Source: Hominimerdicola alba (GTDB lineage Bacteria; Bacillota; Clostridia; Oscillospirales; Ruminococcaceae). From it: 64,000 bases of DNA. Shown one piece after another: positions 51,286 through 59,322 of the stretch (the stretch's first letter is position 1; every line of letters starts with the position of its first letter). A model generated the notes under the pieces. That model did not search any database. It had not been told where the DNA came from and saw only the letters and a list, made by a program, of their open reading frames with translations. Location of the stretch: assembly GCF_900109655.1 (NCBI RefSeq), contig NZ_FOAT01000017.1:1-64000 (forward strand), written 5' to 3'. A program made the translations under genes and the position numbers.

Positions 51286-52962
51286 ATGAGAAACGGACCA
51301 ATTGGACAATATCTTGTTGAAAAGAACCTGCTGAGTGAAGCAGATCTGAATGCAGTCCTTGAAAGACAGAAGACTGAAAAGGACAAAAAGTTCGGTGATA
51401 TCGTAATCGAGATGAAACTTGTCAGCGATATAGATTTTGCTAAAACGCTGGCAGAAAGAATGAATATCGAGTTTATCGACCTTGACAATGCTGTTCTTAA
51501 TGCTGATGTTGTCAAACTGATACCCGAGACCACAGCAAGAAAGTACACTGTTATTGCTGTTAAGAAGATAGGCAGACGTATGATGGTCGCTACAAACGAC
51601 CCCATGAACTTCTACGTTTTCGAGGATCTGAGAGTTATCACAGGCTGTAATATCACAGCTCAGCTTGCTACAAAGGCTTCTATAAACAGAGCAATCGGTA
51701 AGATGTACTCCGAGGGCGCTGCCGCTAAGGTGGCTGAGGAGGCTAAGCAGGAGAAGGAAGAAGAGTCCGTAAGCCTGGATGAGATCGATCTCAGCTCCGA
51801 CCGTGTTGATAATGCGCCTATCGTTAAGCTGGCTACCGCCATAGTTGAGCAGTCCTACCGTCAGGGCGCGACGGATATCCACATCGAGCCTTTCAAGGAT
51901 CACACCAAGATCAGAGTCCGTATCAACAGTGACCTGGTTCCTCTTATGGAAGACCTCGACTCAAGACTTCATGTATCACTGGTAACAAGATTCAAGATCC
52001 TCTCGGGTATGAATATCGCCGAGAAGCGTATACCTCAGGACGGTCGTATGTCACAGGTCATCGACGGCACCACTGTTGACCTCCGTGTGTCCAATCTGCC
52101 AATGGTATACGGCGAGAAGGTCGTTCTCCGTATCCTCGCGGGCGACAGCTCGGTAAGACGTATACAGGATCTGGGTATGACAGACTATAACTACAAGAGA
52201 TTCGTTTCTTGTCTGAAGGTTCCTCAGGGCGTGGTACTGGTTACAGGACCTACCGGTTCAGGTAAGTCTACCACACTGTACGCAGCCCTCGGTGAGATCG
52301 CGAAGCCTAACCTCAACGTTATCACCGTCGAAGACCCTGTCGAGAAGAAGATCGCCAATATCAATCAGTGTCAGATAAACGAGAAGGCAGGCATGACCTT
52401 TGCGGCTGCTCTGCGTTCTATCCTTCGTCAGGACCCTGATATCATAATGATCGGTGAGATGCGTGATACCGAGACAGCTGAGATCGGTATCAGAGCCGCT
52501 ATCACAGGACACCTTGTGTTGTCCACACTTCATACCAACGACGCAGCTTCCACTGTTACAAGACTTGTGGATATGGGCGTTGACGCATACATGGTAGCTA
52601 CTTCGCTTATCGGCGTTGTTGCACAGCGACTTGCCAAGGTCGTTTGCCCTAACTGCCGTGAGGGTTATATGTCCACAGATGAGGATAATGAACTGATGGG
52701 CATCACTGAGTCTGTACCTGTATACAAGCCTGTGGGCTGTTCCAAGTGTACAAGAGGTTACATTGGACGTACCGCTATCCATGAGATACTTCTGGCTACC
52801 CCGAAGATGAAAGAGATCATCGCCGCAGGTGCCAAGAGTGAGCAGATACAGGAACTCGCCAAGGAAGAGGGCTGCCGTCTGCTGCGTGATAACGTATCCG
52901 AACTTGTTCAGCAGGGCAGAACCACTATGGACGAGCTGGTACGTGTTACCTACGCCGTATAA
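51286..52962 (+). CDS. pilB: pilus extension ATPase PilB, with MshEN-like N-terminal domain
   Basis: 558 residues. The first 150 residues fit the MshEN domain: two tandem motifs, GQYLVEKNLLSEADLNAVLE and FGDIVIEMKLVSDIDFAKTL, of the type that binds c-di-GMP in PilB/MshE proteins. The ATPase part has Walker A GPTGSGKSTT, the Asp box EDPVEKK, Walker B IIMIGEMRDTETAEI, and the four-cysteine zinc site CPNC ... CSKC. It drives pilin addition at the platform. AGGAG site before the ATG; pilT follows. Confidence 0.93.
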   Translation: MRNGPIGQYLVEKNLLSEADLNAVLERQKTEKDKKFGDIVIEMKLVSDIDFAKTLAERMNIEFIDLDNAVLNADVVKLIPETTARKYTVIAVKKIGRRMMVATNDPMNFYVFEDLRVITGCNITAQLATKASINRAIGKMYSEGAAAKVAEEAKQEKEEESVSLDEIDLSSDRVDNAPIVKLATAIVEQSYRQGATDIHIEPFKDHTKIRVRINSDLVPLMEDLDSRLHVSLVTRFKILSGMNIAEKRIPQDGRMSQVIDGTTVDLRVSNLPMVYGEKVVLRILAGDSSVRRIQDLGMTDYNYKRFVSCLKVPQGVVLVTGPTGSGKSTTLYAALGEIAKPNLNVITVEDPVEKKIANINQCQINEKAGMTFAAALRSILRQDPDIIMIGEMRDTETAEIGIRAAITGHLVLSTLHTNDAASTVTRLVDMGVDAYMVATSLIGVVAQRLAKVVCPNCREGYMSTDEDNELMGITESVPVYKPVGCSKCTRGYIGRTAIHEILLATPKMKEIIAAGAKSEQIQELAKEEGCRLLRDNVSELVQQGRTTMDELVRVTYAV

Positions 52963-53067
52963 ATTAGTTAAGCTTAGATGGCTGTTGGGGTTTTGTGTCA
53001 GACTATACTATGCAGTTCAGGACGATAAACAGTCAGCTATAAATATATTGTTTGGAGGTATAAACAA

Positions 53068-54138
53068 ATGGCAATTGATATTAACAAGATACTGGACGAA
53101 TCCAGAGCACTGGGCTGCTCGGACTTGCACTTTACCGTTGGTATCCCCCCCATAGTTAGACAGGGTGGTAACCTTAGAAAGCTGTCAAGCTATCCCGATA
53201 TGACCGAGATCGAAATTCTCAGAGTGTGTGAGGATATGTGTAACGACAGACAGAGACAGCAGATCAAGGATAAGATCGATACTGACTTTACATTTGTATC
53301 AAGCAGAGGTTTCCGTCACAGAGTTAACGTTTACCATCAGAGAGGCAATACGGCTATCGCTATCCGTCTGCTGAGAAACGATATCCCGACTCTTACCGAT
53401 CTGGATCTGCCTCCCGTACTGGCTGAATTCGTAATGCGTCCCCGTGGCCTTGTGCTTGTAACTGGTCCTACCGGTTCAGGTAAGTCAACAACACTGGCTG
53501 CTATGATCGACCATGTTAATATCCATAAGTCTTCTCATATCATCACAGTTGAGGATCCTATCGAGTATCTGCACTCCCACAAGAGATGTATGATCAACCA
53601 GAGAGAGATCGGTCCCGATGTACCCAGCTTCTCCATGGCGCTGAGAGCTGCTCTCCGTGAGGACCCTGATATCATACTCGTCGGAGAAATGCGTGACTTC
53701 GAGACTATCGAAGCTGCCGTAACCGCCGCAGAAACAGGTCACCTGGTTATGTCCACACTTCATACCACTGACGCTGCTTCCACCATCGACCGTATCATCG
53801 ACGTATTCCCTGCACACCAGCAGCACCAGATCAGAACTCAGCTGGCGTCCGTACTCGTTGGTATCTGTACTCAGACTCTCTGCCGTACTTTCGACGGTAC
53901 AAGCCGTGTAGCTTGCTGTGAGATCCTGAACGCTACTGACTCCATCAAGGCTATGATCCGTGACGATAAGGTTCACCTCATCGGTTCCGCAATGCAGACA
54001 GGTAAGGCTGTGGGAATGCAGACAATGGATCAGGAGCTTGCAAAGCTGGTTAGAAACAGAACTATCTCCAAGGAAGTTGCACTTGAAAAGTGCGTAAACG
54101 CAAACGACCTGAACAGATACATCAATCAGAATATCTGA
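53068..54138 (+). CDS. pilT: pilus retraction ATPase PilT
   Basis: 356 residues, the usual PilT length. Walker A GPTGSGKSTT, Asp box EDPIEYLH, Walker B IILVGEMRDFETIEAAVTAA, His box VMSTLHTTDAAST, and the PilT mark AIRLL. It withdraws the pilus by removing pilin subunits, so the pilus is predicted to twitch. Strong TTGGAGG site. It lies 105 bases after pilB without a promoter I can see, so it is likely in the same transcript. Confidence 0.94.
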   Translation: MAIDINKILDESRALGCSDLHFTVGIPPIVRQGGNLRKLSSYPDMTEIEILRVCEDMCNDRQRQQIKDKIDTDFTFVSSRGFRHRVNVYHQRGNTAIAIRLLRNDIPTLTDLDLPPVLAEFVMRPRGLVLVTGPTGSGKSTTLAAMIDHVNIHKSSHIITVEDPIEYLHSHKRCMINQREIGPDVPSFSMALRAALREDPDIILVGEMRDFETIEAAVTAAETGHLVMSTLHTTDAASTIDRIIDVFPAHQQHQIRTQLASVLVGICTQTLCRTFDGTSRVACCEILNATDSIKAMIRDDKVHLIGSAMQTGKAVGMQTMDQELAKLVRNRTISKEVALEKCVNANDLNRYINQNI

Positions 54139-54146
54139 TAATTCAA

Positions 54147-54174
54147 GGGCTGTACTTCGGTACAGCTCTTTTTT
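54147..54174 (+). terminator. terminator of pilB-pilT
   Basis: GGGCTGTAC (54147-54155), TTCG tetraloop, GTACAGCTC (54160-54168), run of six T. Confidence 0.92.
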
Positions 54175-54242
54175 GATACTGCTCTATGTAGCGTAGATAA
54201 TGGTCTGTTGGTATAGTCGATTGTTTTGATTTTGAAAATATC

Positions 54243-54575
54243 TTTGCAAGATTTCGCCCTTCGTTCCTCGGGGCGAGAAATCAACGAGCGTACCGCCGTT
54301 GATTTCGGCGCGGCAATAAATTATACGTCGAAAGAAAGAGCGTGGACATTTGATTTGTCCACGCTCTGGATTATTTGTTATTCCGCGCCTCTTTGTGGCG
54401 GGAGTTTGGTGTTCTATTGACAGTACTATTGTCATGGCGCTTTTGTGCCTTGACCGAGAGGCTCTGCCTCTAACAGTCAGCTTTGCTGACTGTGTGCTCA
54501 TCCGCAAGCCTTTCGCGAAAGGCTTGAGCCAAAGCTCGCCTTTTGGCAGTGTACGTAGAATGGCATTCCCGCGCC
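54243..54575 (+). repeat. hairpin-mosaic repeat, copy C
   Basis: Same order of blocks as copies A and B at 30.7-31.6 kb: TTTGCA..TTTCGCCC, CGTTCCTCGG, GAGAAATCAAC, GGCGCGGCAATAA (54307-54319) pairing with TTATTCCGCGCC (54378-54389), inner GAGCGTGGAC/GTCCACGCTC (54338-54347 with 54357-54366), GAGGCTCTGCCTC, ACAGTCAGC/GCTGACTGT, CAAGCCTTTC/GAAAGGCTTG and CCAAAGCTC. Each block is a perfect or near-perfect hairpin. Non-coding. Confidence 0.75.
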
Positions 54576-54584
54576 CATGCCAAC

Positions 54585-54617
54585 AATTATGAATTATGCA
54601 TTATGAATTATGAATTA
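54585..54617. repeat. AT-rich short tandem repeat (GAATTAT type)
   Basis: Four to five units of AATTATG / AATTATGC in a row, ending in the stop codon of the parC-like gene. A matching array lies at the stop of the parE-like gene (57013-57050). Confidence 0.6.
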
Positions 54618-56852
54618 AAAAGACAGCTGGTCGGGGTCTTCGAGGTCTTTGGAAAGACAGCCTGCAACAGGGATAGTCTTGCTGCGAAACTTTGAAAGGG
54701 TCTCGGCTTCTTCATCGGAGACGATGTATGCCTTTTCCACCTTTGCGTTTTTTGCTTTCAGTGTCATCACCTGTACACCCTGAGTATTTCTGGTGGTCTT
54801 GGGCAGAAGAAGTGCGGTGTCGAAAAGCATCGCTCTGCCGTTGGTAGTCCTCAGCATCACCTGTGCGTTATCTGTGAGTTTCAGTATCGCCACAAGACCC
54901 GACTTGTCGCTGTACGCATTTGCAAGCTTTTTGCGGTTGGTCTTGGTTTCGTATGAATCAAGGGGAACTTTCGCTGCCTTACCGTTTTCGTATACAAACA
55001 GCAGATAGCCCGAATAGTCCATTGTCTCCACCATTGTGTGGAATGCTTCACCGCTGTCAAAGCCCAGAACTGCGGGAATATAATCACCGAGATCACTTGC
55101 CTTGGTGTTGCCGAAACGGCTTGCCCTTGACTTATATACGCTGGCTTTATCCGAGAAGAACAGCAGCTCTGCGCGGTTGGAGGACTCTGTTTCAGCCATC
55201 ATGCGGTCGCCCTCTTTCAGCTTCTGATCGCTTGCCATACGCAGGGACTGCATGGTGCACTTCTTGAAATAGCCGCTTTCAGAAATGAACAGCTTGCAGG
55301 GGTAATCCTCGATCTCTTCCTCTTCCTCCACCTCTTCGATGTCGCTCTGGTAGAAGAACTGAGTTTTCCTCTCCTGACCGTAGTTCTTGATAACATCTTT
55401 CAGCTCGCTGACGATTATCTGCTTGATCTTCTTCTCACTGCCCAGAACTTCTTCCAGCTCTGCGATCTCCTTTTCAAGCTTTTCGGTCTCAGATGTGCGC
55501 TTGAGGATGTACTCGCGGTTCAGGTGACGCAGTTTGATCTCGGCAACGTAGTCAGCCTGTATCTCATCGATTCCGAAGCCTATCATCAGGTTGGGTACAA
55601 CTTCGCTTTCTTCCTCGGTCTCGCGGATTATGCGGATAGCCTTGTCGATATCCAGCAGTATCTTGCCCAGACCTTTCAGCAGATGAAGTTTGTCTTTCTT
55701 CTTTTTGAGGTCGAACTCAACACGTCTGCGGACGCATTCCATACGGAATCTTGTCCATTCGTCCAGAATTTCGTACACACCCATGACCTTCGGATAGCCG
55801 TGTACAAGGATGTTGAAATTGCAGGAATAGGTGTCCTGAAGCGGTGTCAGCTTGTAAAGCTTCTGCATCAGCTTATCGGGGTCAACGCCCTTTTTGATAT
55901 CGATACCTATCTGCAAGCCGTTGAGGTCTGTTTCGTCACGTATATAGGAGATCTCCTTGATCTTGCTTGCCTTTACCAGCGCGATTATCTTTTCGATTAT
56001 CGCTTCGATGGTGGTGGTGGCAGGTATCTCGGTTATCTCTATGCAGCGCTCCTCTTTGTTGAAGCGGTACTTCGCTCTCAGTTTTACCGAGCCGCGGCCC
56101 GTGCGGTATATCTTATCAAGCTCTTCTTCGTCATAAAGCAGATATCCGCCGCCCGGGAAGTCGGGACCTTTCAGGGTATCAAGTGCATTAGCTTCGCTGT
56201 TTTTGATAAGTGCTATTGCAGTTTCGCAGACCTCTGTCAGGTTGAAAGGACATACCGATGAAGCCATAGATACGCCGATTCCCACGTTGGCATTAACGAG
56301 TATCGTCGGGAATGTGGCAGGGAAGAGGGTGGGCTCTGTCATGGTGTTGTCGTAGTTGGGGACAAAGTCAACGGTCTCCTTGTCGATATCCCTGAAAAGC
56401 TCCTCGCATATAGGTTCAAGCTTAGCCTCGGTGTATCGCGAAGCCGCATAAGCCATATCCCTTGAATAGGATTTGCCGAAGTTGCCCTTCGACTGCACAT
56501 AGGGGTGCAGAAGTGCTTCGTTGCCGCGGGAGAGTCTTACGAGGGTCTCGTATATAGCCGCGTCGCCGTGGGGGTTCAGCTTCATGGTAGCGCCTACGAT
56601 ATTGGCGCATTTGGTCAGCTTGCCCTTTATCAGTCCCATGAGGTACATGGTGTACAGAAGCTTTCTGTGAGATGGCTTGAAGCCGTCTATCTCGGGGAAA
56701 GCACGGGATACTATAACGCTCATGGCGTAGGGCATATAATTCTTTTCAAGAGTCTGGGTTATCTTCTGTTCAGCCACAAGTCCCGCGCCCTCGATATAAG
56801 CATCTATCTTAGGTGCAGCGGCCTTTTTCGGCTCTGCTTTCTTCTTAGCCAT
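54615..56852 (-). CDS. parC: type IIA topoisomerase subunit A (ParC/GyrA-like)
   Basis: 745 residues from the ATG complementary to 56850-56852; a TTG three codons earlier is possible. The breakage-reunion domain is intact: SRAFPEIDGFKPSHRKLLY, GDAAIYETLVRLS, and the catalytic Tyr140 after Arg139 (AYAASRYTEAK). A long coiled-coil gate (about 430-500) follows. The C-terminal beta-pinwheel is short and lacks the GyrA box, so ParC is the better name. With the upstream ParE-like subunit it would unlink daughter chromosomes using ATP. Confidence 0.85.
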   Translation of the reverse strand: MAKKKAEPKKAAAPKIDAYIEGAGLVAEQKITQTLEKNYMPYAMSVIVSRAFPEIDGFKPSHRKLLYTMYLMGLIKGKLTKCANIVGATMKLNPHGDAAIYETLVRLSRGNEALLHPYVQSKGNFGKSYSRDMAYAASRYTEAKLEPICEELFRDIDKETVDFVPNYDNTMTEPTLFPATFPTILVNANVGIGVSMASSVCPFNLTEVCETAIALIKNSEANALDTLKGPDFPGGGYLLYDEEELDKIYRTGRGSVKLRAKYRFNKEERCIEITEIPATTTIEAIIEKIIALVKASKIKEISYIRDETDLNGLQIGIDIKKGVDPDKLMQKLYKLTPLQDTYSCNFNILVHGYPKVMGVYEILDEWTRFRMECVRRRVEFDLKKKKDKLHLLKGLGKILLDIDKAIRIIRETEEESEVVPNLMIGFGIDEIQADYVAEIKLRHLNREYILKRTSETEKLEKEIAELEEVLGSEKKIKQIIVSELKDVIKNYGQERKTQFFYQSDIEEVEEEEEIEDYPCKLFISESGYFKKCTMQSLRMASDQKLKEGDRMMAETESSNRAELLFFSDKASVYKSRASRFGNTKASDLGDYIPAVLGFDSGEAFHTMVETMDYSGYLLFVYENGKAAKVPLDSYETKTNRKKLANAYSDKSGLVAILKLTDNAQVMLRTTNGRAMLFDTALLLPKTTRNTQGVQVMTLKAKNAKVEKAYIVSDEEAETLSKFRSKTIPVAGCLSKDLEDPDQLSF

Positions 56853-57012
56853 GTATAACAACTATCCTTTCAAAGAATGTATTATCAGAATGTCAATCAT
56901 ATCAAATAACTCACTTCAAATCGCGGCACAAAATGATTTGCCAAATGGAAACTCAGCCGCGATGAACTTTTATCAAACTACCGACAAGCCCAACAAAACT
57001 TTGTTGCCCACC

Positions 57013-57050
57013 AATAATTATGAATTATGAATTGTGAATTATGAATTAAG
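57013..57050. repeat. AT-rich short tandem repeat (GAATTAT type), second array
   Basis: About five units of the AATTATG / AATTGTG type, overlapping the last codons of the parE-like gene. It spans the space between the two topoisomerase genes together with a GC-richer, non-coding 120-base stretch. Confidence 0.6.
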
Positions 57051-59031
57051 AAATGTCTGCCATTTCAAGGTATTCAGCGCCGTTGTTGGTGATGAATTCC
57101 TTACGTCCTGCAAGGTCATCGCCCAGCAGCATATTGAACATCCACTGGGTCATCTCGATATCATCGGGGTTGACCTTGATAAGACGGCGTGTTTCGGGGT
57201 TCATGGTGGTAAGGCTCATCATGTCGGCTTCGTTCTCACCGAGACCCTTCGAGCGCTGTATAGTAAAGCTCTTGTTGCCTATCATTTTCAGTATCTTGTC
57301 CTTTTCGGGCTCGTCATAGGCGAAGTAGGTCTTGTCCTTGGTGGTTATCTCAAACAGGGGAGATTCCGCGATATACACATAGCCCTGCTCGATGAGGGTA
57401 GGTGTCAGGCGGTAAAGCATGGTGAGTATCAGCGTTCTTATCTGGAAACCGTCAACGTCCGCATCGGTACATATAACTATCTTGTTCCAGCGGAGGTTAT
57501 CAAGGTTGAAAGCGGAAAGATCCTTTTTCTTGCCTGTGTTTACTTCCACGCCGCAGCCCAGTACCTTTATCAGGTCGGTGATTATCTCATTCTTGAATAT
57601 CTTGTCGTAGTCCGCTTTAAGGCAGTTGAGTATCTTACCTCTTACAGGTATTACAGCCTGGAATTCAGCATCTCTCGCCAGTTTTACAGAACCCAGCGCC
57701 GAATCACCCTCCACGATGTAAAGTTCACGTCTGCTCAGGTCTTTTGAACGGCAGTCAACGAACTTCTGCACCTGATTTGAAAGGTCGATGGTGCCCTGGA
57801 GCTTCTTTTTGATATTGAGCCTTGAAGACTCGGCACTTTCACGGGAACGCTTGTTGACCAGTACCTGCTCGGCTATCTTCAGAGCTTCGTCGGGATTCTC
57901 GATGAAGTATATCTCAAGGTTGTGCTTCAGGAACTCTGTCATGCACTCCTTGATGAACTTGTTGTTTATCGCTTTCTTGGTCTGGTTAGCATAGGATGTC
58001 TGTGTTGAGAATGAACTTGATACCAGCACCAGACAGTCTGCTACGTCCTGGAAAGTGATGGGCTTTTCATTTTTATTGTACTTATTATTGGACTTTAAAT
58101 AAGCATTTATCTGAGAAACGAAAGCGCTCCTTACAGCGTCATCGGGTGAGCCGCCGTGGGAAAGGAAGCTGGAGTTGTGGAAGTATTCCAGCGTCTGCAC
58201 TTTGTTGGAGAATACAAAGGATACGCCCAGCTTTACGTTGTATTCGGGTTTGTCCGCACGGTCACGTCCGCGCCTGCTGCCTGAGAAGTACTGTACGTTT
58301 GTCAGGGTGTTTTCGCCTGCTATCTCCTTGACATAGTCTTCTATGCCGTGCTCATAATAGTAGGTAGTTTCCTCAAAGGACATATTCTCGCGCTGTATCC
58401 TCAGCAGGAAAGTCACGCCCGGGTTTACCACAGCCTGCTTTTTCAGAATATCCTCAAAGTACTCTTTCTCGATGCTTATCTCGGTGAATACGTCAAGGTC
58501 AGGCTTCCAGTGGGTGCGGGTGCCTGTCTTTTTGCTCTTGCACTCTTCCTTTTTAAGACCGCCCACATTGTCGCCTTTTTCAAAACGGAGCTCGTACTTG
58601 AAACCGTCGCGGATGACCTCAACGTCCATATACTCCGAGGAATACTGCGTAGCACAGGCACCAAGACCGTTTGTACCAAGTGAATACTCATAATTGTCGC
58701 CCGAATTATTGTTGTACTTGCCGCCTGCGTAAAGCTCGCAGTAAACAAGTTCCCAGTTATAGCGCTTTTCACGCTGGTTGTAGTCCACGGGACAGCCTCT
58801 GCCGAAGTCCTGTACTTCTATGGAATCGTCAAAATACTTGGTGACGATTATCTTATCGCCGTGACCCTCGCGGGCTTCGTCTATGGAGTTTGATATTATC
58901 TCGAATACCGAATGCTTACAGCCGCCCAGTCCATCTGAGCCGAACATTACCGCAGGGCGCAGACGAACTCTGTCCTTGCCTTTCAGCAGCGTGATGTCTT
59001 CATTGCCGTAATCCTGCTTTTTGTTAGCCAT
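57046..59031 (-). CDS. parE: type IIA topoisomerase subunit B (ParE/GyrB-like), divergent
   Basis: 661 residues. GHKL ATPase: EIISNSIDEAREG (N box), VQDFGRGCPVD, and the lid SLGTNGLGACATQYSS. Transducer and TOPRIM follow: YIVEGDSALGSVKLARDAEF (Glu nucleophile-metal site) and DADVDGFQIRTLILTML (DxD). Differences from standard GyrB/ParE: RPAVMFGSDGLG in place of RPGMYIG, EGDSALG in place of EGDSAGG, DADVDGFQ in place of DADVDGAH. The catalytic residues are kept. It is upstream of the parC-like gene on the same strand, 193 bases away, so the two probably form one enzyme. Confidence 0.85.
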   Translation of the reverse strand: MANKKQDYGNEDITLLKGKDRVRLRPAVMFGSDGLGGCKHSVFEIISNSIDEAREGHGDKIIVTKYFDDSIEVQDFGRGCPVDYNQREKRYNWELVYCELYAGGKYNNNSGDNYEYSLGTNGLGACATQYSSEYMDVEVIRDGFKYELRFEKGDNVGGLKKEECKSKKTGTRTHWKPDLDVFTEISIEKEYFEDILKKQAVVNPGVTFLLRIQRENMSFEETTYYYEHGIEDYVKEIAGENTLTNVQYFSGSRRGRDRADKPEYNVKLGVSFVFSNKVQTLEYFHNSSFLSHGGSPDDAVRSAFVSQINAYLKSNNKYNKNEKPITFQDVADCLVLVSSSFSTQTSYANQTKKAINNKFIKECMTEFLKHNLEIYFIENPDEALKIAEQVLVNKRSRESAESSRLNIKKKLQGTIDLSNQVQKFVDCRSKDLSRRELYIVEGDSALGSVKLARDAEFQAVIPVRGKILNCLKADYDKIFKNEIITDLIKVLGCGVEVNTGKKKDLSAFNLDNLRWNKIVICTDADVDGFQIRTLILTMLYRLTPTLIEQGYVYIAESPLFEITTKDKTYFAYDEPEKDKILKMIGNKSFTIQRSKGLGENEADMMSLTTMNPETRRLIKVNPDDIEMTQWMFNMLLGDDLAGRKEFITNNGAEYLEMADIS

Positions 59032-59107
59032 TTCATAACCTCACATCATATTATACGCCCTCTGCATAAACAGAGAACAACAGTTCTATTTATTTACAAA
59101 CAAAGAT

Positions 59108-59136
59108 ATTATACCACACTTTACAGCCTTTTGTAA
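59108..59136 (-). promoter_or_regulatory. promoter of the parE-parC pair
   Basis: Minus strand: TTACAA (59131-59136), 17-base spacer, TATAAT (59108-59113), extended TGG. Confidence 0.7.
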
Positions 59137-59239
59137 AGAGTGTGTCAAAAAAATTTACGAATTGTCAGATTTGAGGGCGTTTAATTGTACAGGTTTATTG
59201 CGGATGCCATATGTATCGCAGAAATAACAATGGAAATGA

Positions 59240-59268
59240 TTGACAAAAGAATAAAATCGTGATATTAT
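59240..59268 (+). promoter_or_regulatory. promoter of the first dockerin gene
   Basis: Consensus TTGACA (59240-59245), 17-base spacer, TATTAT (59263-59268), extended TGA. Confidence 0.75.
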
Positions 59269-59322
59269 TCTAAATATACGGCGATGATACGCTGTAATGA
59301 TAACACGGATAGGAGAGATAAG

